Source of the DNA: Timaviella obliquedivisa GSE-PSE-MK23-08B
Lineage (GTDB): Bacteria; Cyanobacteriota; Cyanobacteriia; Elainellales; Elainellaceae
DNA: 64,000 nt
Direction: 5' to 3'
Assembly: GCA_019358855.1 (NCBI GenBank)
Contig: JAHHII010000001.1
Location: 434,001 to 498,000 of the forward strand
The notes under the pieces: generated by a model
Told to the model about the DNA's origin: nothing
Seen by the model: only the letters and a program-made list of their open reading frames with translations
Database searches by the model: none
Shown: one piece after another, positions 18,772 to 25,902 of the stretch
Layout of the letters: each line of letters opens with the position of its first letter
Position numbering within the stretch: position 1 is the stretch's first letter
Made by a program: the position numbers and the translations under genes

Positions 18772-19859
18772 GACCGCTGTGCTCCTTCTGCAGGTTGGTC
18801 TGTAGATTGATTCGAGTTCTGACTTATGGGTGAAATGATGGATGAATCTAGAGACTGATTAGTGGGCAACGATCGCTCCTGCTCGTCCCCGTTTTCAATT
18901 TCTCCTTCTGTCAGGGGTTTCTCTTCTGTCGTCAACTCTAAAAATACATCCTCTAAGCTGACCTGAATTCGCTTCATTTCATAAAGCCCTAGCCCCATTC
19001 CCACGATCGCCGCCGAAATTTCTCGCCCTGGGTCAGTTCCCGGTTCTAGTGCCACCTGAACGCGATACCGATTTCCCAGCAGATCGCTTCCGGTCATGAG
19101 TTCGGCAGTTTTAACCCCAGGAATATTGCGAAGCCTGGGCTGAAGCACCTCAAAATCACCATTGATCTCCAGTTCATACGCCGAGCCACTCCTGAGTTGC
19201 GCCATCAGTTGATCAGGGGTATTGGTGGCAACCACCCTGCCTCGGTTAATGATGGCTACCCGGCTACAGGTCATGCTCACCTCTGGCAAAATATGCGTAG
19301 ACAAAATAATGGTATGTTCCCCAGCCAAACTTTTAATGAGGTTGCGCACATCAATAATCTGCCTCGGATCAAGCCCCACGGTTGGCTCATCTAAAATAAT
19401 GGCGGGAGGATCATGAACGATCGCTTGGGCAATACCAACTCGCTGCCGAAACCCTTTAGACAACTTGCGAATTAACACCTTTTGTTTCTCTTGCAAGTTG
19501 CAACGCTGAATCGCCAGCTTGACCCGAGTTGGGCGATCGCCAGCCGACACCCCTTTAATGCGCGCCACAAAATGCAAAAATCCTTCCACCGTCATGTCAG
19601 GATACAGCGGCGGCGTTTCTGGCAAATAGCCAATTCGTCGGCGCACCTCCATCGAATCCTCATGCACATCAAACCCGGCAATTTTGGCAACCCCGCTAGT
19701 GGCAGGCAAATATCCTGTCAAAATGCGCATTGTTGTAGTTTTGCCCGCGCCATTTGGCCCTAAAAAGCCTAAAATTTCCCCTTTTTCTACCTCAAACGTC
19801 ACATCTTGAATGGCGGGGGTATCGCCATAGATTTTGCTGAGTTGCTCAACTTGAATCAT
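18768..19859 (-). CDS. ABC transporter ATP-binding protein, GldA type
   Basis: A 363-residue ATPase and the first gene of the operon. Walker A is GFLGPNGAGKTTTM, the signature region is LSKGFRQRVGIAQAIVHDP, Walker B is AIILDEPTVGLDP, and the H-loop is ILSTHILPEV. LSKGF replaces the usual LSGGQ, as in many GldA/CcmA-type ATPases. After the NBD comes a C-terminal DUF4162-like regulatory region, then a 40-residue Ser/Gln/Asn-rich tail that is probably disordered. It couples to the permease encoded immediately downstream. Confidence 0.94.
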   Translation of the reverse strand: MIQVEQLSKIYGDTPAIQDVTFEVEKGEILGFLGPNGAGKTTTMRILTGYLPATSGVAKIAGFDVHEDSMEVRRRIGYLPETPPLYPDMTVEGFLHFVARIKGVSAGDRPTRVKLAIQRCNLQEKQKVLIRKLSKGFRQRVGIAQAIVHDPPAIILDEPTVGLDPRQIIDVRNLIKSLAGEHTIILSTHILPEVSMTCSRVAIINRGRVVATNTPDQLMAQLRSGSAYELEINGDFEVLQPRLRNIPGVKTAELMTGSDLLGNRYRVQVALEPGTDPGREISAAIVGMGLGLYEMKRIQVSLEDVFLELTTEEKPLTEGEIENGDEQERSLPTNQSLDSSIISPISQNSNQSTDQPAEGAQRS

Positions 19860-20038
19860 TTTTGGACAGGGGGTAGAGGGGCACCGATCGCGAAAGTCAC
19901 AGATTGAGAAACAGCACTTATTGTAAGTTACAGGAGTGAATTGTACTCAAAATGACATTTCTTTGTTGATCCTTTGTTGAGTAGTGGCAGTTTGCTGTCC
20001 CCTCGTTATCTTTATCAAAATCAAAGAAAATATCCAGC

Positions 20039-20068
20039 AAAAAAAGTTCCTAGCTAAAGCTAGGAACT
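20039..20068 (-). terminator. Intrinsic terminator of the WG-repeat gene
   Basis: The arms AGTTCCTAGCT (20045-20055) and AGCTAGGAACT (20058-20068) are perfectly complementary. Read on the minus strand the hairpin is followed by a run of seven T. It sits 40 bp beyond the stop of the minus-strand WG-repeat gene. Confidence 0.9.
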
Positions 20069-20107
20069 CGTCAGGGTGTATCTACCTGCTACAAGATCCG
20101 CAGATCA

Positions 20108-21067
20108 TCAGGGGCTGTCAGGACGAACTGCTCTCAAAAATTCTCCATTCGGAGCAATATACCGAAACTGATCTTCTAATTGCACCCAAGCCCAGCCTCC
20201 AGAGAAAGAGCCAGTCTTTTGAAACTGCGGCTCAATCACTACTTCCCCCATTTTATTGATAAAGCCAATCTTTCCAGCAACCTGAACCGCAGCTAGTCCT
20301 TCCGAAAAGTCCGACGCAAACTCGAACTTAGGCACGATCGCCATCTCTCCCGCACTGTTGGTATAGCCCCACGTCGTTCCCACCAAGACCACCGCCAAGC
20401 CTTCCGAAAAGTCCGACGCAAAATCAAACTGCGGCGCGATCGCCCATTCTCCCGATTGCCGAATATATCCCCACTTACTCTCCTTCCTGACCCGTGCCAG
20501 CGTCTCCGAAAAATCAAACGCTCCATCAAACTGGGGTGCGATCGCCACCTTACCCATTCGATCAACATAGCCCCATTTCCCCGCCGCCCGAATTACCGCC
20601 AACGATTCTGAAAAACTCCAGGCATCAGTAAACTGTGGCGCGATCGCCCATTCCCCTAAACGATTGACATACCCATACTGCTCATCAATTTTGACAGCGG
20701 CTAACCCTTCAGAAAAATCGCTTGCCAAAAAAAACTGCGGCTCAATCGCCCATTCCCCATCCAAGTTGATATAGCCGTAGCGATTCCCATTGCGCACGAC
20801 CGCCAGCCCATCCGCAAAACTATTAACTCCTAAATATTGCGGGTCGATCACCACAGCGCCCGTTCGGTCAAGATAGCCATAGTAATCATTGACACGAGCG
20901 ATCGCGCGTCCTTCAGAAAAAGGTGAAACACCGTCAAAGCTTGGATCTACCGCAATGACTGTTTTGCCAGTCGGGTCAATGTAGAAATAGCGATCGGAAG
21001 TTTGAACCACCGCCAGTCCTTCCGAAAAGTTTGAAGCGCGATCGAATTGCAGAATTGATGAAGCCAT
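20108..21067 (-). CDS. WG-repeat protein, nine tandem 34-residue units
   Basis: A 319-residue protein made almost entirely of nine WG repeats of about 34 residues, each roughly FSEGLAVV-x6-YGYINxxGEWAIxPQF. There is no signal peptide, membrane segment or extra domain. WG repeats form beta-rich solenoid-like structures and are thought to bind proteins or peptides; the role of this family is not established. Some units are nearly identical at DNA level, for example the stretches near 20287-20312 and 20401-20421. A strong terminator follows, and the two genes upstream on the same strand are not obviously related. Confidence 0.92.
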   Translation of the reverse strand: MASSILQFDRASNFSEGLAVVQTSDRYFYIDPTGKTVIAVDPSFDGVSPFSEGRAIARVNDYYGYLDRTGAVVIDPQYLGVNSFADGLAVVRNGNRYGYINLDGEWAIEPQFFLASDFSEGLAAVKIDEQYGYVNRLGEWAIAPQFTDAWSFSESLAVIRAAGKWGYVDRMGKVAIAPQFDGAFDFSETLARVRKESKWGYIRQSGEWAIAPQFDFASDFSEGLAVVLVGTTWGYTNSAGEMAIVPKFEFASDFSEGLAAVQVAGKIGFINKMGEVVIEPQFQKTGSFSGGWAWVQLEDQFRYIAPNGEFLRAVRPDSP

Positions 21068-21098
21068 TGGCAGAGGTAATCTAAATCTTAAATATCCC

Positions 21099-21506
21099 TC
21101 AAAATGGAAGTTTGTCTGTACCTGCGTTGATTTCCGACAAGAGTGTCGATATTACTTTTCTAACTTCTGGTGAAGACAGTATTTCGCCAAGAGCTTGCTC
21201 GAACGCTTCCTCAGAGTCGCATTGTCTGTGGTAGGTATCATTTGCTAAGTTGTTCAGACTTAGAGGATAGAGTTTAATATCGTGAATAACCGAAAGTATT
21301 GAATAGCGATAGTTATCGAGGGATGGAGCAACGACTCGAAGCTCTATATTCTGCTTCTCCTGATTCTGAATCCGTCTAACATCGCCAACGAGTAAACCGT
21401 CAGTAGCCTCAGACAGAATTGCAGCCTGTTCTTTCAAAATAGTGAAGGGAGTTCTGACAATATCAGGTTTCGATAAATCACCCCAAAGACTTTTTTGACT
21501 ATTCAT
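21099..21506 (-). CDS. Unknown 135-residue protein, partner of the EEP gene
   Basis: I do not recognise this family. The protein is soluble, without a signal peptide, and contains LGEILSSPEVRKVISTLLSEI at the C-terminus and QNIELRVVAPSLDNYRYSILSVIHDIKLYP in the middle. Its start overlaps the 3' end of the exonuclease/endonuclease/phosphatase gene by 8 bp, so the pair is co-translated. Base composition is more AT-rich than flanking core genes, suggesting acquisition. A regulatory or inhibitory partner of the EEP protein is an inference only. Confidence 0.75.
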   Translation of the reverse strand: MNSQKSLWGDLSKPDIVRTPFTILKEQAAILSEATDGLLVGDVRRIQNQEKQNIELRVVAPSLDNYRYSILSVIHDIKLYPLSLNNLANDTYHRQCDSEEAFEQALGEILSSPEVRKVISTLLSEINAGTDKLPF

Positions 21507-22332
21507 AATTCATCGTCCTTTCTATACTTAGCCTAACTAACACAGGCAGATGATCTGAAACAGATTTCAGTAATCCAGTTTCTGCTAGCAAGCTCTTACT
21601 CCCCACTTCTGAAATAACCTGTAAGCTCTCCTGAGAAAAATGATTTAATAGGTCGGGTCGCAATAGCACTTGGTCAAAGGTATTCCAAAAATAATTGATA
21701 TACCCTCCTTTACTGTCATAATACGTCCCTGAAGAGCCTGGAGAAGAATCCCCCATCAGTCCCCACATAGGATTGTAGAAAAACGGCTTGTCTTCCCCTT
21801 GCACAGATCTACTCCGTCTCCTGGCTATTTTCTGATCCATAACAGCATGAAAGCCATCTGATGCAACTAAGCCAGGTTCAAATGGGTTCATGTTGAAATC
21901 TCCAATCACCAGAGTTCTAGAATGTCCTACGTTTCTTTCAGCTTCTTGAATTGTCTTAGATATTCTAGTGGCGTGCATCATTTGCTCACGTTCATCAAGG
22001 TGCAGCTTGCTTGGTAAGTGTAATCCTACCAGTAGTAAAGAAACTCCAATGGGCGGGGAGATATGTCGAATCGAAACACCTCCACTATCAGCAACTGGAC
22101 GAACTGATTGATGAGGATATCGAAAGAAAAAGGATAAGCGCGATGCCAAATTGTTAAATAATCCAAAGTACAAACCGTTCGAGTCAGAAGAATTGAGGGA
22201 GGGTAGAAGGTTGGCATCTGATATCTGGGATTCTGCCAAAATTAGGATATCAACATTGTGGTGATGGCAAAGATACACAATATCTTGCAGGAGATTTTTC
22301 TTGTTGATATTCCAGAACAGTATCGTTGCCAT
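21499..22332 (-). CDS. Endonuclease/exonuclease/phosphatase family protein
   Basis: A 277-residue protein with the EEP fold. The N-terminal strand FWNINKKNLL supplies the metal-binding Asn. ILILAES gives the catalytic Glu, LVIGDFNMNPFEPG is the GDFN motif, and the C-terminal SVSDHLPVLVRL gives the SDH motif. An insertion near YYDSKGGYINYFWNTFDQVLLRP is the usual substrate-determining region. ATG 22332 is preferred to the longer frame from 22407, because family members begin just before the first strand. The substrate (DNA, RNA, lipid or nucleotide) cannot be read from sequence. It forms an overlapping pair with a 135-residue unknown. Confidence 0.88.
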   Translation of the reverse strand: MATILFWNINKKNLLQDIVYLCHHHNVDILILAESQISDANLLPSLNSSDSNGLYFGLFNNLASRLSFFFRYPHQSVRPVADSGGVSIRHISPPIGVSLLLVGLHLPSKLHLDEREQMMHATRISKTIQEAERNVGHSRTLVIGDFNMNPFEPGLVASDGFHAVMDQKIARRRSRSVQGEDKPFFYNPMWGLMGDSSPGSSGTYYDSKGGYINYFWNTFDQVLLRPDLLNHFSQESLQVISEVGSKSLLAETGLLKSVSDHLPVLVRLSIERTMNYE

Positions 22333-22404
22333 CGTTTGAAGGATAGAGCCCGCCCATAGCTTATAGAAGAATAGGAGCGATCGCCACCCATTGACCGACC
22401 CCAA

Positions 22405-22432
22405 CAAAAAGGGCGCAGATGAACTGCACCCT
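22405..22432 (-). terminator. Intrinsic terminator of the sigF-like gene
   Basis: The arms AGGGCGCAG (22410-22418) and CTGCACCCT (22424-22432) pair with one wobble. On the minus strand the hairpin is followed by a T-run (22405-22409). It lies 30 bp downstream of the sigma factor gene. Confidence 0.75.
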
Positions 22433-22464
22433 CGAAGAGCTATCGACCTCTGACAAACTTTGCG

Positions 22465-23238
22465 TTAAGCGCTTGCCACCATCAACGTTCTCAACGTTTT
22501 TAGCCCTCGCTTCACCCGGCGAGAAACCGTTACGGCGCTAATTCCTAAACGTTCTGCCGTTTCCTTTTGAGTCAGGTCATGCAGAAACACAAATTCTAAA
22601 ACCTCACGAGTCCGATTTTCTAGCTGAACCAACGCTTGATGAAGACGAATCTGATCTTCTTGAGCCAACTGAAAGCTTTGGTAGTGATTATCAGGAACCA
22701 AGTCGCCCAGAGAGGTCGATCGCTCATCTTCGTCGCGCATGGGTGCATCAAGGCTGAGGGGAGCGCGATTGCGATATGCCAGTTTAATGTCTTGCCATTC
22801 CATTACCGAAATTGCTAATGCTTGGGACACTTCCACGTCAGTCGGTGGACGGTGCAACTCGACTTGAAGCTGGCGAGTAATGTTAGAGGCTTGGTGCTGT
22901 AGAGCTTGCCAGCGGCGCGGAATACGAACTGGTGAACCCTTGTCGCGCAGATAGTGTTGAATTTCGCCCCGAATGTAAGGAATGGCAAAAGAACTGAAGG
23001 CGTTGCCCCGAGACATATCAAAGCGTTCGATCGCTCGGATTAAGCCTAAGCTGCCCACTTGAAGTAGATCTTCATAGCTTTCGGTACATTGATTAACCCA
23101 GTGATGAGCTTCCTTTCTCACCAGCCCAAAGTTAAGCTCAACCAACTGATTGCGGATTTCGGCACAGGGAGATTTGTAGTACTCCCGGAGCAACTGTAAA
23201 CTTTCACTTTTAAGTTCGTTCGCGACTGGGGTAAGCAT
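22465..23238 (-). CDS. sigF: RNA polymerase sigma factor, group 3 SigF-like
   Basis: A 257-residue alternative sigma factor. Region 2 contains VRKEAHHWVNQC, YEDLLQVGSLGLIRAIERFD and FSSFAIPYIRGEIQHYLRDK. Region 3 has PVRIPRRWQALQHQAS. Region 4 has LTQKETAERLGISAVTVSRRVKRGLKTL. This is the SigF/SigB-type organisation; in Synechocystis SigF controls pili and motility genes. ATG 23238 (MLTPVANELKSES) is chosen over a TTG at 23277. No anti-sigma gene is adjacent. A terminator follows. Confidence 0.9.
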   Translation of the reverse strand: MLTPVANELKSESLQLLREYYKSPCAEIRNQLVELNFGLVRKEAHHWVNQCTESYEDLLQVGSLGLIRAIERFDMSRGNAFSSFAIPYIRGEIQHYLRDKGSPVRIPRRWQALQHQASNITRQLQVELHRPPTDVEVSQALAISVMEWQDIKLAYRNRAPLSLDAPMRDEDERSTSLGDLVPDNHYQSFQLAQEDQIRLHQALVQLENRTREVLEFVFLHDLTQKETAERLGISAVTVSRRVKRGLKTLRTLMVASA

Positions 23239-23681
23239 GACAGGGTTCAGGTAAATGAGGTAAGTGCGCTCTATCAAGACTCGTTGAGGTAGCTGTTATG
23301 AAGACCGATGTCCGGTGATTCGCTCAGCAAACTTCTAGATTTGATGACAACTTTAGGCTGAGCCTCAGACCTGAACCACTGCGTTTTTACTGAACCTCTG
23401 GCGATCGCTCAAAGTTACTCTGCGTCTAATTTTGAGCTAAAAAAACGGCTCAAAAACGAGTCCATCAAGGTACTCAAATTTTTGAACCCGTTTGGGCAAA
23501 CCATTGTTTTTACGTAGAGGCAATCTTCATGTTAAGAAGTCTTTACTTCAAAATAGATAGGTATGGGTCTAGTATGGATTCCCAAAAATTAGGCAGCCGC
23601 CGTCAATTTTCCCCGCCAAATTTGAGTTAAAAATCCGGCTAAACTACTCCCTAGGTTCATTTGTTGACAAGGAACTACATT
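23239..23681. promoter_or_regulatory. Divergent region between sigF and the metalloprotease gene
   Basis: About 440 bp without a gene. It contains an 8-bp inverted repeat TTTTGAGC/GCTCAAAA (23430-23437 and 23448-23455) with a 10-nt loop containing a run of seven A. Just downstream are AT-rich stretches where promoters for the protease gene are likely. I see no RNA gene. Confidence 0.4.
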
Positions 23682-24455
23682 ATGTTCAACATTGAAGTGC
23701 GATTTCAGGGTGGCTTAACTTCTGCACAGCAAGCTGTGTTTGAAACTGCAACAACTCGATGGTCACAAATTATTGTGGGCGACTTGCCTGCCGTGCGGAT
23801 CAACAACGAAGTCATTGACGATTTGGTCATTGAGGCGCTTGGAACCCGGATTGATGGCTCTCTTGGCATTCTAGGACAAGCGGGACCTCGTTTTTTACGT
23901 CCCAACACGTTTTTGCCTGCCCTAGGCAACATGGAATTTGATATTGATGATTTAAGCCGTCTAGAAGCAGAAGGCAGCCTGGAAAACGTCATTATCCATG
24001 AAATGGGTCATGTCCTAGGAATTGGCACCATTTGGCAACAGCTTAGGCTATTGCAGAATGCGGGGCGGACAAATCCCATCTTTATTGGCATCAATGCTAT
24101 GAGAGAGTATGCGACCTTAATTGGTAGACAAACTCCTACGCCTGTCCCTGTTGAAAATATGGGTGGTGCCGGAACTCGTGATGGACACTGGCGAGAACGC
24201 ATATTGGGTGTTGAACTAATGACGGGGTTCCTCAATGCCAATGTCAACCCTTTGAGTCGTTTAACGGTTGGGGCACTTCAAGACATGGGGTATCGAGTGA
24301 ATTACGATGCCGCCGATCCGTACGACCTGCCTAGTCGGCTAGAAGTTTTGATGTTCGGCATTACAGGCGAGCCTAACTACAACCAGTGCCGGATGTGTGG
24401 ACATCGGCGCAGAGGAGTAGAGCCTGTGGTGTTGCCTGAGAGCGCGTTGGTTTAG
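23682..24455 (+). CDS. Leishmanolysin-like zinc metalloprotease (M8-type)
   Basis: A 257-residue protein with HEMGHVLGIG at residues 106-115, the HExxHxxG zinc motif. His169 (DGHWRE) is a plausible third zinc ligand and Met180 (ELMTG) a Met-turn, the layout of leishmanolysin-related peptidases. The N-terminal 100 residues hold FNIEVRFQGGLTSAQQAVFETATTRW, typical of secreted relatives. No signal peptide is seen with the ATG at 23682, which has a clear AAGGA 8 bases upstream. The C-terminus has a CRMCGHRRR motif that could bind metal. A bidirectional terminator separates it from psbO. Confidence 0.85.
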   Translation: MFNIEVRFQGGLTSAQQAVFETATTRWSQIIVGDLPAVRINNEVIDDLVIEALGTRIDGSLGILGQAGPRFLRPNTFLPALGNMEFDIDDLSRLEAEGSLENVIIHEMGHVLGIGTIWQQLRLLQNAGRTNPIFIGINAMREYATLIGRQTPTPVPVENMGGAGTRDGHWRERILGVELMTGFLNANVNPLSRLTVGALQDMGYRVNYDAADPYDLPSRLEVLMFGITGEPNYNQCRMCGHRRRGVEPVVLPESALV

Positions 24456-24461
24456 AGGTCG

Positions 24462-24496
24462 AAAAAAAGAGGGGTGATTTCTACCCCTCTTTTTTT
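24462..24496. terminator. Bidirectional intrinsic terminator
   Basis: A near-perfect hairpin: AAAAAAAGAGGGGT (24462-24475) and ACCCCTCTTTTTTT (24483-24496). With T-runs on both strands it can terminate the metalloprotease gene and the convergent psbO gene. Confidence 0.93.
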
Positions 24497-24528
24497 GATT
24501 ACGCCAATTTTGATTATGCCAAGATCTA

Positions 24529-25365
24529 CTAGACTTGAGCAGGATCTACTCTGGCGTAGAACAATCCAATAATTTTCACATCTACAGGAGCTTTACCCCC
24601 CATGTCAGTATCAGAGGGCTGGATGCTCTCAAACGTGCCTGCAATTTCGCCTGTAGCTGCATTAATTTTAGCGACTTGTAGAGAAATTTCACCTTTGCCT
24701 AAGTCAAAGCTTTTGATGTTCTCTCTGAGTAGCTCCTCATTATCGGCTTGTGCCGGTAGCGCCACGGCGTTGTCGTAGCCCGCAGTTAAACCCCGACCTT
24801 TAGGATCGAGAAAGTTAGAAGTTCGGTAAGAGGGAACTCTAAACTCGCCGATGAAATCGGTGGAAGTGGTAATGCTGTCGGCACTGCCTTGAGCTTTGGC
24901 AACCAAGCCTTTAATAGTGAAGAGGAATGGATGCATTTCACCACCTGGCATTTTGACAGTGGTTGCTTGGAAGTCAAATCCGTCTTTTTCCTCAAATACC
25001 AAGCTGCCATCAGCATCAGCCGAGAGTTTGCCCGATACTTGGTCAATAGAAGAGGTCAACCGAGTTAGAGGCTTGCCTGCAATGAAGGATGCGCCTTGCC
25101 GTCTGTTGGTAGATTCTTCTTTGACAAAGTAATTTGTTGGCTCTAAGCACAAGCCTGTGATGACGTATTCTGATCCGCGTTCGATCGGGATGGTTCCTCG
25201 TTTTGCCTCGGTAATTTGAGGACAGTTGTTTGCCAGACCCGTGTTGCGAATCTGGTCGTAGGTCAATTCTTCGACGCTCGATGCGGATGCAGGACCCTCA
25301 CTACAAGCAGTAAGAAATCCTAGACAAAGCGCTAGGAGTGCGGCGATTACAGCACGATACCTCAT
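24529..25365 (-). CDS. psbO: Photosystem II manganese-stabilizing protein PsbO
   Basis: The 33-kDa extrinsic protein that stabilises the Mn4CaO5 cluster on the lumenal side of photosystem II. The N-terminus (MRYRAVIAALLALCLGFLTAC) is a signal peptide ending in a possible lipobox. The mature part begins ASSVEELTYDQIRNTGLANNCPQI and contains GSEYVITGLCLEPTNYFVKEE; the two Cys residues form the conserved disulfide. KGRGLTAGYDNAVALPA and the C-terminal KIIGLFYARV also match the family. ATG 25365, with GAGG upstream, is preferred over TTG 25371. Monocistronic. Confidence 0.97.
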   Translation of the reverse strand: MRYRAVIAALLALCLGFLTACSEGPASASSVEELTYDQIRNTGLANNCPQITEAKRGTIPIERGSEYVITGLCLEPTNYFVKEESTNRRQGASFIAGKPLTRLTSSIDQVSGKLSADADGSLVFEEKDGFDFQATTVKMPGGEMHPFLFTIKGLVAKAQGSADSITTSTDFIGEFRVPSYRTSNFLDPKGRGLTAGYDNAVALPAQADNEELLRENIKSFDLGKGEISLQVAKINAATGEIAGTFESIQPSDTDMGGKAPVDVKIIGLFYARVDPAQV

Positions 25366-25596
25366 AGTCAACCTCTAATATCTAATGTGAAAACCCAACC
25401 AGTGTGATCTTAAAAATATAGATTCCTGGGGAATTTGATTTTGCCAGTTGGCGAACCTGTTGGCAGGCATTAAGTACCTTCATCTTTGATTTTACAGGAG
25501 GTTGATACCTTTATAGAGGGATCAAAAGGATTAGGGGAATTACAGGGATTACAGGCATTACAGGCATTAGAATGTGTACTGAAAAAAGGTCTGAGC

Positions 25597-25902
25597 ATGA
25601 GCGAGAAGGAGACGAGATTGGAGCATTTGCAGAATGACTTGGAGGCGATCGCCACAACGGTTAAGAAAACCGCGCAACAATGCCAGGGCAATAATCTAAA
25701 GTTACTGGCTTTGCTGAGGCTTTTAGAATCGCTGCATCAAGAAATCCGGGATGGGTTGTTTCAGGACTCTCTACCTGACAACCGACAGGCGCTCTATGCC
25801 CTGCTGAAGGACATTGAAAATAATGGCGGCTGGCCCCATATTTACCGAATGCGGTTGCAGAATTTTTTATGCAATTTGATTCCGGAGGAGGAGCATCCTT
25901 AA
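25597..25902 (+). CDS. Unknown small helical protein
   Basis: A 101-residue protein, mostly helical and Leu/Gln/Glu-rich, with ETRLEHLQNDLEAIATTVKK, LLRLLESLHQEIRDGLFQDS and IYRMRLQNFLCNLI. It may form a coiled coil. I do not recognise a named family, but the codon pattern and an AAAAAAGG ribosome site 7 bases before ATG 25597 support it. A frame extending to TTG 25486 would add a repeated segment (ATTACAGG units) and looks spurious. The stop overlaps the lnt stop by 4 bp tail to tail. Confidence 0.7.
   Translation: MSEKETRLEHLQNDLEAIATTVKKTAQQCQGNNLKLLALLRLLESLHQEIRDGLFQDSLPDNRQALYALLKDIENNGGWPHIYRMRLQNFLCNLIPEEEHP

Noticed and set aside
20108..21067. Regularly spaced repeats suggesting a CRISPR array
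   Set aside because: The periodicity is 102 bp and in frame. It is the WG-repeat coding sequence.
25486..25596. Longer TTG-started version of the 25597 gene with repeated ATTACAGG units
   Set aside because: The extension is made of a short tandem repeat and lacks a ribosome site, whereas ATG 25597 has a good one.
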